A stretch of DNA of 7,713 nt from contig CAMWPF010000061.1 of the NCBI GenBank assembly GCA_947176045.1, positions 1-7,713 on the forward strand, read 5' to 3'. Below the pieces are notes generated by a model, which saw only the letters and a program-made list of their open reading frames with translations, searched no databases and was not told the origin of the DNA. Source of the stretch: an uncultured Treponema sp. (GTDB lineage: Bacteria; Spirochaetota; Spirochaetia; Treponematales; Treponemataceae). Below, piece after piece: positions 1 through 7,015 of this stretch. The position numbers and the translations under genes were made by a program. Position 1 is the stretch's first letter. Each line of letters opens with the position of its first letter.

Positions 1-812
1 GCATGGCTGCCTTCAGAATTGAATATCACATCGACCTCCTCGGAGTCATCCTCCGCCTCTTCGTAATTTATAATGGAAGGATTTGCAGAACCGTCTGCCT
101 CGCGCACTGCCGGAACGGCGTTCTGAATTTTGCCCGCCGCTTCCAGAACGGCGGTGCCCGTCCCGTCGGCGTTCCTGCGGTACAGGACGCGTCCGTCCTC
201 GTCCGTGTAGAAAGATTCATTCTCTTCTGAAATGCGGACGCGCTCCAGCGCCGGGCAGTCCGAAACCGCGCCGTCCGCAAGCGATTTCAAATTGGCGGGA
301 AAGACGATCGTCTTGAGCCTGCCGCAGCCGGAAATGGCGCCGGCGGCGATTTCCGTCACGGAATCAGGAATGACGAGGGAAGTCAGCGACGCGCAGCCTT
401 CCACGACGCCGGCCGGAAGCGACCGAATGCCGGCGCGGAACGGAATTTCAGGAAGCGACGCGCAGCCGGAAAACAGTCCTTCCGGGAAGCCGTCAACTTC
501 CACCGGCATCTCCACGCGCTTCAAGGCGGTGCAGCCGGAAAACATATACGGCGCAAGCGTCCGCAGCCCCGCGGGAAGCCGCACCGATTCCAGCCGCTCC
601 GAATTGCCGAACGTGTTCGCGCCGACGGAAACGACAGAATCAGGAAGGGAGATCTGCGTCAGCCCGCAGCAGGAAAACGCCTCCTCGCCGACGGCTTCCG
701 CGCCGTTTGGAACCGCGCCGCGGAACGCGTCCGACTGTCCGTCGATGCCAAGGACGCATTTTGAATCGGAAGTGTACACAAGCCCGTTTTTTCTAATTGT
801 CAAATCTTCCAT
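1..812 (-). CDS. BspA-like leucine-rich-repeat protein, C-terminus beyond window
   Basis: The reverse strand from ATG 812-810 is open to the window edge, giving 270 codons with no stop. An in-frame TAG lies 9 nt upstream of the ATG, so this is the earliest possible start. The protein has tandem units of about 23 residues (roughly 34-55, 56-78, 79-101, 102-124, 125-147, 148-170, 171-193) of the form LPxxVxxxxxxxFSGCxxLxxVx. This is the LRR_5/BspA (Treponema pallidum-type) repeat, with Ser-Gly-Cys or variants in most units. Both ends of the repeat block carry the 'DGxLY' cap seen in this family: NGLVY near residue 9 and DGRVLY near 206. After residue 245 the chain turns acidic (EEAEDDSEEVD). 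No signal peptide or lipobox is visible at the N-terminus, so export is not supported here, although many BspA relatives are surface adhesins. The family call is firm; the role (binding or adhesion, or a cytoplasmic scaffold) is unknown. Confidence 0.88.
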   Translation of the reverse strand, partial: MEDLTIRKNGLVYTSDSKCVLGIDGQSDAFRGAVPNGAEAVGEEAFSCCGLTQISLPDSVVSVGANTFGNSERLESVRLPAGLRTLAPYMFSGCTALKRVEMPVEVDGFPEGLFSGCASLPEIPFRAGIRSLPAGVVEGCASLTSLVIPDSVTEIAAGAISGCGRLKTIVFPANLKSLADGAVSDCPALERVRISEENESFYTDEDGRVLYRRNADGTGTAVLEAAGKIQNAVPAVREADGSANPSIINYEEAEDDSEEVDVIFNSEGSH

Positions 813-820
813 AAGAACCT

Positions 821-850
821 ATTGTAATTCTAAAACAGTTCCTTAATCAA
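821..850 (-). promoter_or_regulatory. Candidate promoter of the LRR gene
   Basis: On the reverse strand, TTGATT (850-845) and TACAAT (826-821) are separated by 18 nt, a plausible -35/-10 pair. The -10 ends only 8 nt before the ATG, so transcription from it would start at or next to the start codon (leaderless or nearly so). The only Shine-Dalgarno-like bases before this ATG are a weak AGG. The match is by eye and could be chance in AT-rich DNA. Confidence 0.35.
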
Positions 851-854
851 GTCG

Positions 855-893
855 AAAATGCGCGGCGCCGGAAAAAACAGGATTCCCGCGCAT
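855..893 (-). terminator. Probable intrinsic terminator after the ABC exporter
   Basis: Read on the reverse strand, ATGCGCGG (893-886) and CCGCGCAT (865-858) form a perfect 8-bp stem around a 20-nt loop. TTTT follows the stem (its first T is the stem's last base, through 855). The stem begins on the last base of the exporter's TGA stop (895-893). The loop is long and the U-run short, so it may be only moderately efficient. It would separate the exporter transcript from the LRR gene 80 nt downstream. Confidence 0.5.
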
Positions 894-2632
894 CAGCGCG
901 CGCCCTCGAACGCCCGGTACAGCGACGCGTAGGCGCCGTCCCTCGCCAGCAGCTCGCCGTGCGTCCCCTGCTCCACGATGCCCTTGTCGCCGACGACCGC
1001 GATGCAGTCCGCGTTCTGGATGGTGGAAAGGCGGTGCGCGATGATGAGCGTCGTCCTGCCCTTGGAAAGCGCGTCGAACGCCCGCTGGATTTTGATTTCA
1101 GTCGCCGTGTCAAGCGCGGACGTCGCCTCGTCAAGGATCAGGATCGGCGGATTCTTGAGGAAGCACCGCGCAATCGAAACGCGCTGCTTCTGGCCGCCGG
1201 ACAGCGTGATGCCGCGCTCGCCCACGACCGCATCGTAGCCGCCGGGCATCTTGAGGATGTCGTCATGAATTTCCGCGCGGCGGGCGGCGTCCTCGACTTC
1301 CGCATCGGTCGCGCCGATCCTGCCGTAGGCGATGTTCTCGCGCACCGTTCCGGCGAACAGGAAGACGTCCTGCTGCACCATGCCGATCTGGCGGCGCAGC
1401 GATTCCAGCGTGATGTCCCGCACGTCGATGCCGTCCAGCAGGATCCGCCCGGACGAAATTTCATAAAACCGCGGAATCAGACTGCACAGCGTCGTCTTGC
1501 CGCCGCCGGACAGCCCCACGAGCGCGAACTTCTGTCCCGCCGAAATCCGGAGCGAAACGCCCTCCAGCACGGACTGCCCCTCGTTGTAGGAAAAGCACAC
1601 GTCTTCGAACGCGATATTTCCGCGCGCGCACAAGATTTCCCTGGCGCCGGGAGCGTCGCGGACGCCGGTGTCGCTCCGCATCAGCTCCAAAAAGCGGCGG
1701 AAGCCCGCCATGCCCGTCGTGTACTGCTCGACGAACGACACGAGCCTGCGGACGGGCGACGAGAACGCCGCCACGAACAAATTCGCCGCAACCAGATCCG
1801 GCACGGTCATCCTGCCCTTCATGATGAAGAAGCCGCCGGCGGCAAGGACGAGCACGTTCAGCAGGGCGGAGAACAGTTCGATGTCCGCGTGGAAGCCCGC
1901 CATGTTCTTGTAGAACGACTTCTTGGCGCGCAGGAAGCCGCCGTTCCCTTCGGCGAAGCGGCGCATCTCGTAGGCTTCGTTCGTGAAGATCTTCGTCACG
2001 CGGACGCCGGAAATGCTGGACTCAAGGACGGCGTTGATTTCCGCAGTCGCCTCCTTGACCGTGCGCGACGCCGCGGACAGCTTCTTCCGGGAAAGCAGTG
2101 TCGCCGCGAGGGTCAGCGGCAGGAACGCGAACACAATCGCCGCAAGCTCCCAGCGGATTTTCAGAAGGATGCAGAACGAGCCGAGCAGCGTCAGCGCGGA
2201 AATCAGCACGTCCTCAGGCCCGTGGTGGGCAAGCTCCGTAATTTCAAACAAGTCGGTCGTCGCCCGCGCCATGAGCTTTCCCGTGCGGTGGCGGTCGTAG
2301 AACGAAAAGGACTGCCGCTCCAAATGCTCGAACACGTCCCGGCGCATATCGGCCTCCACGAGCGTTCCGAACACGTGCCCCCAGTAGTTGACGAACCACG
2401 TGCACATCCGGCGCAGCAGGTACGCCGCCAGCAGCGCGGCGAGCAGCAGGCAGAACGCCCGCACGCTGCGGTTCGGAATCAGCGAGTTGAGCGCGAACCG
2501 GCTGACGACGGGAAATCCCACGTCGATGGCGGCAATCAGCACGGCGCACGCCAAGTCGCCCGCAAACAGCTTCCAGTGCGGCTTATAATATGAAAGAAAA
2601 ACCGCAAGCGGCCTGTCGTTCGGAGAAATCAT
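893..2632 (-). CDS. ABC exporter half-transporter (MsbA/lipid-multidrug type), fused permease and ATPase
   Basis: This 579-residue protein has the usual length and order of an ABC exporter half-transporter: a six-helix membrane domain (residues about 20-310) followed by a nucleotide-binding domain (about 338-575). Hydrophobic segments lie near 24-48, 60-82, 140-158, 161-180, 253-272 and 277-295. All ATPase motifs are intact: A-loop Tyr349, Walker A GLSGGGKT (373-380, Lys379), Q-loop Gln420/421, signature LSGGQ (477-481), Walker B ILILDE (497-502, catalytic Glu502), D-loop SALD (505-508) and switch His533. It should work as a homodimer in the inner membrane, as no partner half-transporter is adjacent. 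The substrate (lipid, drug or peptide) cannot be read from the sequence. No peptidase C39 domain is present. The start ATG 2632-2630 fits the family's N-terminus. The only purine-rich stretch, GAAGG, is 1 nt from the ATG, too close for normal ribosome binding. Confidence 0.95.
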   Translation of the reverse strand: MISPNDRPLAVFLSYYKPHWKLFAGDLACAVLIAAIDVGFPVVSRFALNSLIPNRSVRAFCLLLAALLAAYLLRRMCTWFVNYWGHVFGTLVEADMRRDVFEHLERQSFSFYDRHRTGKLMARATTDLFEITELAHHGPEDVLISALTLLGSFCILLKIRWELAAIVFAFLPLTLAATLLSRKKLSAASRTVKEATAEINAVLESSISGVRVTKIFTNEAYEMRRFAEGNGGFLRAKKSFYKNMAGFHADIELFSALLNVLVLAAGGFFIMKGRMTVPDLVAANLFVAAFSSPVRRLVSFVEQYTTGMAGFRRFLELMRSDTGVRDAPGAREILCARGNIAFEDVCFSYNEGQSVLEGVSLRISAGQKFALVGLSGGGKTTLCSLIPRFYEISSGRILLDGIDVRDITLESLRRQIGMVQQDVFLFAGTVRENIAYGRIGATDAEVEDAARRAEIHDDILKMPGGYDAVVGERGITLSGGQKQRVSIARCFLKNPPILILDEATSALDTATEIKIQRAFDALSKGRTTLIIAHRLSTIQNADCIAVVGDKGIVEQGTHGELLARDGAYASLYRAFEGAR

Positions 2633-2638
2633 GCCTTC

Positions 2639-2667
2639 ATTCTAGCGGAAAAACGAAGATTGCACAA
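2639..2667 (-). promoter_or_regulatory. Candidate promoter of the ABC exporter
   Basis: On the reverse strand, TAGAAT (2644-2639) is a good -10 match and sits 6 nt before the exporter ATG. A weak -35, TTGTGC (2667-2662), lies 17 nt upstream of it. If used, the transcript would be leaderless, which agrees with the lack of a properly spaced Shine-Dalgarno. This is the same arrangement as before the LRR gene. The -35 matches only the TTG half, so confidence is limited. Confidence 0.35.
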
Positions 2668-2706
2668 ACCGCAGGCGGCGCGCCCCTAGTATTTTTCAGA
2701 AAACAA

Positions 2707-2715
2707 TGGTATTCT
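2707..2715 (+). promoter_or_regulatory. Candidate extended -10 promoter of the Ig-like lipoprotein
   Basis: TGGTATTCT fits the extended -10 pattern TGnTATnnT. It ends 47 nt before the lipoprotein ATG, comparable to the 54 nt seen for the better promoter at 7103-7130. No convincing -35 was found at normal spacing; the nearest TTGCAC (2660-2665) is too far. Extended -10 promoters can work without one. The assignment is tentative. Confidence 0.3.
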
Positions 2716-2749
2716 GCGCGTACACATCATTCTCACGCATCAGCTCATC

Positions 2750-2756
2750 AAGGAGG
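2750..2756 (+). promoter_or_regulatory. Strong Shine-Dalgarno fixing the lipoprotein start
   Basis: AAGGAGG lies 6 nt before ATG 2763. The context CAAGGAG(n)CTTATG recurs before all three plus-strand genes (also 6141-6155 and 7171-7187). This shows that translation really begins at the signal peptide at 2763, not at a downstream codon in the long reading frame. Confidence 0.85.
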
Positions 2757-2762
2757 ACTCTT

Positions 2763-2906
2763 ATGGTGAAAGAACATCGAAGGAAGGCTGCGCTGGCAGC
2801 GGCCGCCGCGTGCGCGCTGCTTGCAGCCGCGCTTCCGTCCTGCAAGGCGGACGCAGATTCAGATAATGGGGGGGGGTATCACAAACTCCTGAAATTCGCA
2901 GCATAA
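2763..2906 (+). CDS. Truncated product as read with nine Gs: lipoprotein signal peptide only
   Basis: With the tract as given, translation from ATG 2763 runs through three GGG glycine codons, then out of frame, and stops at TAA 2904-2906 after 47 residues (tail YHKLLKFAA). The product would be a signal peptide plus a short lipidated stub after Cys27, with no Ig domain. It is not an independent gene but the OFF-state reading of the 2763-5896 locus. Confidence 0.7.
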   Translation: MVKEHRRKAALAAAAACALLAAALPSCKADADSDNGGGYHKLLKFAA

Positions 2907-5896
2907 CCGCGCTTCCCTCCGAAGCGGCCCCCGGCGCGCAGGTCGCCCTGACCGTCGCCGCATCATCGCCCGACGGCGGCACGCTTTCCTACCAATGGCA
3001 CACCGTCAAAGACGGCAAGGACTCGCCGATTTCCGGCGCAACCCAAAATCCCTATAGATATACGGTTCCCTCAGGCACGGCCGACGGAACGACGCTCACG
3101 TTCCGCGCGCAGGTTACGAACAGCGTTTCCGGGAAGGATCCGGCGTCCGCGCTGTCAGGGACAGCGTCCGTAACGGTGAGGACAGTCGCCCAAACGCCGT
3201 CCGTAACAGCGCCGCAAACGGAAGTCAGCGCCGCTACAGCAGAAAGCGTAACGCTTTCCGTTACCGCAGGAACCGCCGACGGCGGCAAACTGACCTACCA
3301 ATGGTACAAAATCACCGACGACGGAAGCGAAGAAGTCGCAGGCGGAACGAGCAGCTCGTATACGTTCCAAACGCCGTCCGATAAAGGCTGGACCGCCCTC
3401 AAGTACCGCGTCACTGTTACGAACACGCTGACGCTGGCGGACGGAAAGACGCTCACGGCACGGAACAGCGTGGACTTCACCGTTAGAGAGGACAACCGCC
3501 CGCCGATGCCGACTCCCAGCCCGAGTATATCAGTGCGCGTGGCGGACAGCGACGGCAAGGAAAGGGGCGAAAAGAACGTATCTCTTTCTCTTGACACTAT
3601 TTCCAATGCGTACAACATCGGGATTCAAGAGGACTACCTCATTGAAGTCACGGTACCAAACTATGACGGCGGAGAGATTTCCTGCCAGTGGACGGGAGTA
3701 AACCTCTACCCGGAAACCAATCCCGGCCCTACTCCCCAACCCGTTCCGCAGCAGTTCGAGACAACCGGCAGCTCCAATTCTATCGTTTATTCCCTCCAGT
3801 GGCGCTTCGACGAGGCGCCGCCCGTCCATGCAGACGGACAATGCCACTACCAGTATACAATTGAAATTACGAGCACCGATCCTGATGGCATACGGCGGCC
3901 GACGACATCTGTACTCCAGTTCGAAATACAGGTGCAGCTTCCGCTGACCATCCGCTTTGCTGCCGGCAAGGGAACGTTCTCCGACGGAAAAAAGCAGAAG
4001 CAGTTCAGCATCCCGTGGGAAATCCTCAGGAGCCGCCCGGACGACAGCTCCGAGCACCGAGACAAATTCTACTTCAACCGGGAGGATTTTTCCGATTGGA
4101 TGAAGGAAATCGGAATGCACAAGGACGTGATCGGGAATGCCATATCATCCTCTGACGGCATGGAATTTGATGACTGGATGTGCACCAACGCATTCTCACA
4201 GCTCGTCCCATGGAACAGCGACTACAGGGTGAACTACAGCTACCCCTGCGGCCCTATGAACCTTGAGAATGAAAAACATATCACTACATTTACAGCAAAA
4301 TGGCATGTGGATGATGAGCTGCTGGAAAAGATGAACAATCTGTTCACCATGGAGATTCCGACAATAGGCGCAAAAACGCTCAAGGCATACAAGGCGGAAT
4401 ATTCGGATGAAGAAGACAAGACAAGGGTGTATTATGACGTCGAGCTGGTAAATGTAGAAAAAACCACGGGAGATATGCGTACTGTGACGGCAGTTGACAG
4501 CTGGCAGGAGCAGAAGATTGCGTCCACTTGGGGGATAAACAGCGGCATGATTTCCGTGAAGGTTGGTGCTAATCCCGGCCTTTCTTATGACGAGTATTAC
4601 CGCTACAGGGATAAGGAAGGGCATTACTACATCAACATCCTTCCAACCGCCAACTGCAATGACGCGGCGGAGGAAGACATCGCCGTGTTTTATACCAAGA
4701 ACAAGTACGCGCCAGAATATTATGATGTTTTTGAATCCCGCATACAGGGCGGCCCGGCAGGATATTTTGTATACAGGCTGGAGCCTGGACATTCCTACCG
4801 CATCGAGTTCTGCCTGTACATCGACCACGCGCAGCGAAAATACGGCGTGGAATACTTCCGCTGGAACGACACGGCGGCTCCTTCCGCCAAGGCGTGCATG
4901 TATGTTCCAGGCTATGCGGTCAAGAAGCTCAACAGTAGTTATGATTACGCATTCGACTTCTCTAAGACAATGCCCGTAGACAGCATGATCTTTGGAGCGA
5001 AGAATGGCACGCAAAAGGGCAACACGAACGGAACTGCTACGGCTCCGAATGTCTCTGTTGATCGCAAAAGCATGGAGGGAATCTCCTATAGCTTGAACTT
5101 TGACAGCAACGGTATCGCAAGCCATTACTATTCAATCATGAACGTTCCGATGACGCTGGCTGTGGAACCGTATTATTCGACTTATCCTATAAAAATGTCT
5201 CAAGGCAAAATCCAATGGTACAAGAACGGAATTGAGATTCCCGGCGCGCAAAGCGTTACGTACACTGCCGCCGACTACAGAGTCGGAGACCAGTATTCCA
5301 TCCTCATGTACAGCATAGCGGAAAACGGAGACACCGCCTGGACCAAATTCGAATTTCCAGCGATTGTACAAGGCGATGCGTGCTTCGACCCCCGGCCTTT
5401 CACCATGCGATTCAATTCAGGTGCTTCAGATAAAGACGAATACACGCTTCTCGACAACAGATTTGATTTTGACAAAGAGAAAATCTATTTGCACTTGTAC
5501 TCTTCGAGCTACTCATACAGTAACACAAGCAACTGGTACTATTTCGGAGGCAGAGACGGGCGTGCCCACTTGGAAACCCTGAATCTGGAGATCTTCGGCC
5601 TGTCCGAGGACGGCGCACGTCTTGCGGAGGCAGACGGCGAGAAGGGCATATCCTACCATTCTTTCGAGGAGCCGGTGCATATCGAGCCGACGCAGAGCGC
5701 TGACTATGAAATAATTAAAAACATTTATAAAAACACTGCGAGCTATCGGCCGTCGAAGGATTTGCGCCCTTCGACGGAGGAAAAGGACGAGCCGGGCTTT
5801 ACGCTCACGCTGAAGGACGGCTACTACCCCAACTTCATTCTGCGCCTCGACGTAACGGAAGTGCCGCCGCGCATCCAAATTCTCGAAGCGCCGTAA
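2763..5896 (+). CDS. Large Ig-like-domain surface lipoprotein, frame-interrupted at a G9 tract (likely phase-variable, OFF)
   Basis: The first 35 codons from ATG 2763 encode a basic N-terminus, an Ala/Leu-rich hydrophobic core and the lipobox LPSC (Cys27), i.e. a lipoprotein signal peptide. At the nine Gs (2868-2876) the frame fails; everything from 2876 to the TAA at 5894-5896 lies in the frame reached by one extra G (or two fewer). With G10 the product is 1044 residues. Numbered that way, two tandem Ig-like domains follow (about 44-138 and 145-242). Each has the pattern DGGxLxYQW (Trp79, Trp181) and a late 'VTN' strand. A Pro-rich linker (NRPPMPTPSPS, about 246-256) leads to some 500 residues I do not recognise, rich in Tyr and Asp. 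A third Ig-like stretch (IQWYKNG, Trp819) comes near 750-860. No C-terminal membrane anchor is seen. It probably sits on a membrane face as a lipid-anchored adhesin or binding protein; the ligand is unknown. Gene callers may start at GTG 3176, which has no ribosome site and would lose the signal peptide and the first Ig domain. The alternative reading is a decayed pseudogene or an indel error. Confidence 0.82.
2868..2876 (+). repeat. G9 homopolymer at the frameshift point (candidate phase-variation switch)
   Basis: Nine consecutive Gs fall 9 codons after the first base of the lipidation cysteine codon. Before the tract the lipoprotein reads in the frame of 2763; after it the long open frame is the one with codons starting at 2876. 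Seven, ten or thirteen Gs would join them; eight or nine do not. Poly-G tracts inside or upstream of surface-protein genes are known slipped-strand switches in Treponema pallidum and other bacteria. A sequencing indel in the homopolymer is the competing explanation. Confidence 0.75.
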
Positions 5897-5947
5897 CCGG
5901 CGCGGCGGGGTTTCCCGCAGGTATGCGCCGCCGCATTCTGCGCCGGC

Positions 5948-6022
5948 GCACATCTGCGTGCGGCGCGGGCTTCGCCCGCGCCCTTTTTGTTTTTGGCGGA
6001 CGGCGCGGCGCACACCATGCCG
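5948..6022 (+). repeat. 75-bp direct repeat, copy 1 (terminator plus second hairpin)
   Basis: This segment is identical over 75 bp to 7016-7090, 1068 bp downstream. It holds an intrinsic terminator (5962-5994) and then a second inverted repeat (5995-6004 with 6019-6028, one A-C mismatch). It lies 51 nt after the stop of the Ig-like lipoprotein and 130 nt before the Rpn start. It does not resemble protein-coding DNA, and its near-perfect hairpins suggest an RNA or DNA structural role. Confidence 0.9.
5962..5994 (+). terminator. Strong intrinsic terminator of the Ig-like lipoprotein gene
   Basis: GGCGCGGGC (5962-5970) and GCCCGCGCC (5974-5982) form a perfect 9-bp all-GC stem around a TTC loop. 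TTTTTGTTTTT follows after one C. This is a textbook Rho-independent terminator on the plus strand, 65 nt after the TAA at 5896. It isolates the lipoprotein transcript from the Rpn gene. Confidence 0.92.
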
Positions 6023-6081
6023 CCCGCCCTCCTTTTCGCCTCACAAGGGGAGAAAAATGAGAAAAAAATATTATTTTCCCC

Positions 6082-6097
6082 AAAAATGTGCATTTTT
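6082..6097 (+). promoter_or_regulatory. AT-rich inverted repeat upstream of the Rpn gene (possible operator)
   Basis: AAAAATG (6082-6088) and CATTTTT (6091-6097) are perfect inverted copies around TG. Just upstream, GGGGAGAAAAAT (6047-6058) and ATTATTTTCCCC (6070-6081) form a second imperfect inverted repeat (10 of 12). The 6051-6120 stretch is far more AT-rich than the genes on both sides and should contain the Rpn promoter. TATATAT at 6112-6118 is a possible -10, but no well-spaced -35 was found. An operator or a weak attenuator is possible; neither is proven. Confidence 0.3.
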
Positions 6098-6141
6098 TGA
6101 AAGTCCGGCGCGTATATATGGGTATGAGAAATTCTGCCGAC

Positions 6142-6149
6142 AAGGAGGG
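6142..6149 (+). promoter_or_regulatory. Shine-Dalgarno deciding the Rpn start
   Basis: AAGGAGGG sits 3-4 nt before ATG 6153 in the same CAAGGAG...CTTATG context as the two lipoprotein genes. It favours 6153 over the in-frame ATG at 6057, which has a lesser AAGGGGAG upstream. Confidence 0.8.
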
Positions 6150-6152
6150 CTT

Positions 6153-7004
6153 ATGAGGCGCGCGGACGAACTCACACCCGCCCAGAAATGGGAGGCGGCG
6201 ACCCTCGCCGACAACTTCATCTTCTGCAAGGTGATGGCCGCGAACCCCGGCTTCTGCAAGGAGCTGCTCGAGCTGCTGCTCGGCATCGAGATCGACCGGA
6301 TAGAGCATCCGGCCGCAGAGCACAGCCTGAAAATCGACTATGGCTCCAAGGGCATCCGCTTCGACGTGTATGTCAAGGACGGCACGGGGCGCTGCTTCGA
6401 CATCGAGGTGCAGACGACGAAGCGGAAGAACATCGCGCGCCGCTCCCGCTACTACCAGAGCCTGATGGACGTGGACGCGCTTGCGGCCGGCGCGGACTAC
6501 GGCGACCTGAAGGACGGCTACGTCATCTTCCTCTGCCTGGACGACCCGTTCGGGCGCGGGCTGCCCGTATACCGCTTCACAAATACGTGCGCGGAGGACG
6601 CGTCGGTCTCCCTCGGCGACGGCGCGCACAAAATCTTCTACAACGCCGCGAAGCATGATATAATGCCGGGAGAGGCGCTGAGATCGTTCTTCCGCTTCCT
6701 TGCCGGAGCGGCGGACGACGGCTCGGCGCTTTCCGGCAGGCTCGATGCCATGGTGAGCCGTGCCAAGACCAACGCGCAGTGGAGGCATCAGTTTATGACA
6801 TGGGAACAGGAGATGAGAATTCAAGTAAGGGAGCGGGCGGAAGAGCTTGCACAGGAACGCGCAGAAGAACTTGCGGCGCAGAAGGCCGTTGAGACGGCAA
6901 GGAAGCTGCTGGATATGGCGCTTGCATCAGAACAGATCGCCGAAGCAACCGGCCTGCCGCTTGAGCAGGTTGAGCGGTTGCGGCAGGAATCGTCCGCCGT
7001 CTGA
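6153..7004 (+). CDS. Rpn-family recombination-promoting nuclease / putative transposase (PD-(D/E)XK)
   Basis: This 283-residue protein opens with the family signature LTPAQKWEAATLADNFIF (7-24). The nuclease core follows: Asp71 in RFDVYVKD and the DIEVQ strand with Glu85 and Gln87, matching the D...E-x-Q active site of the PD-(D/E)XK group known as PDDEXK_2 / 'T. denticola putative transposase'. The RRSRYYQSLMD helix (96-106) is also typical. The C-terminus has a charged heptad-like helix with a short internal repeat (RAEELAQE, RAEELAAQ; 228-243). It ends in a small helical segment, EQIAEATGLPLEQVERL (260-276), common at the end of these proteins. Rpn proteins of E. coli cut DNA and promote RecA-independent recombination; related genes occur in many copies in Treponema. 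All catalytic residues are present, so the gene looks intact. It is monocistronic, with terminators on both sides, and is bracketed by a perfect 75-bp repeat. Starting at 6057 instead would add 32 unconserved-looking, AT-rich-coded residues. Confidence 0.9.
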   Translation: MRRADELTPAQKWEAATLADNFIFCKVMAANPGFCKELLELLLGIEIDRIEHPAAEHSLKIDYGSKGIRFDVYVKDGTGRCFDIEVQTTKRKNIARRSRYYQSLMDVDALAAGADYGDLKDGYVIFLCLDDPFGRGLPVYRFTNTCAEDASVSLGDGAHKIFYNAAKHDIMPGEALRSFFRFLAGAADDGSALSGRLDAMVSRAKTNAQWRHQFMTWEQEMRIQVRERAEELAQERAEELAAQKAVETARKLLDMALASEQIAEATGLPLEQVERLRQESSAV

Positions 7005-7015
7005 CGGCATAGCGT

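Noticed and set aside
232..846. 204-codon open frame on the plus strand
   Set aside because: It lies antisense to the LRR gene, whose 23-residue periodicity is unmistakable; the plus frame shows no comparable pattern.
959..2593. 544-codon open frame on the plus strand opposite the ABC exporter
   Set aside because: It mirrors the GC-rich codon pattern of the exporter, has no domain-like composition (mostly Arg, His, Gln, Asp) and no ribosome site; the minus-strand protein has every ABC motif.
2868..2876. G9 tract as programmed ribosomal frameshifting
   Set aside because: No slippery heptamer with a downstream pseudoknot was seen, and poly-G slippage of DNA is the better-known mechanism; not fully excluded.
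4196..5125. 309-codon open frame on the minus strand inside the large lipoprotein gene
   Set aside because: It is the antisense shadow of a 3-kb continuous frame, with no recognisable start signal or domain.
3176..5896. GTG at 3176 as the true start of the long frame
   Set aside because: No ribosome site precedes it, it cuts between two tandem Ig-like domains, and Ig-like coding continues upstream to the G tract.
5835..6824. 329-codon minus-strand frame spanning the lipoprotein end, repeat and Rpn gene
   Set aside because: It runs through an intrinsic terminator and antisense to the conserved nuclease core; not a plausible gene.
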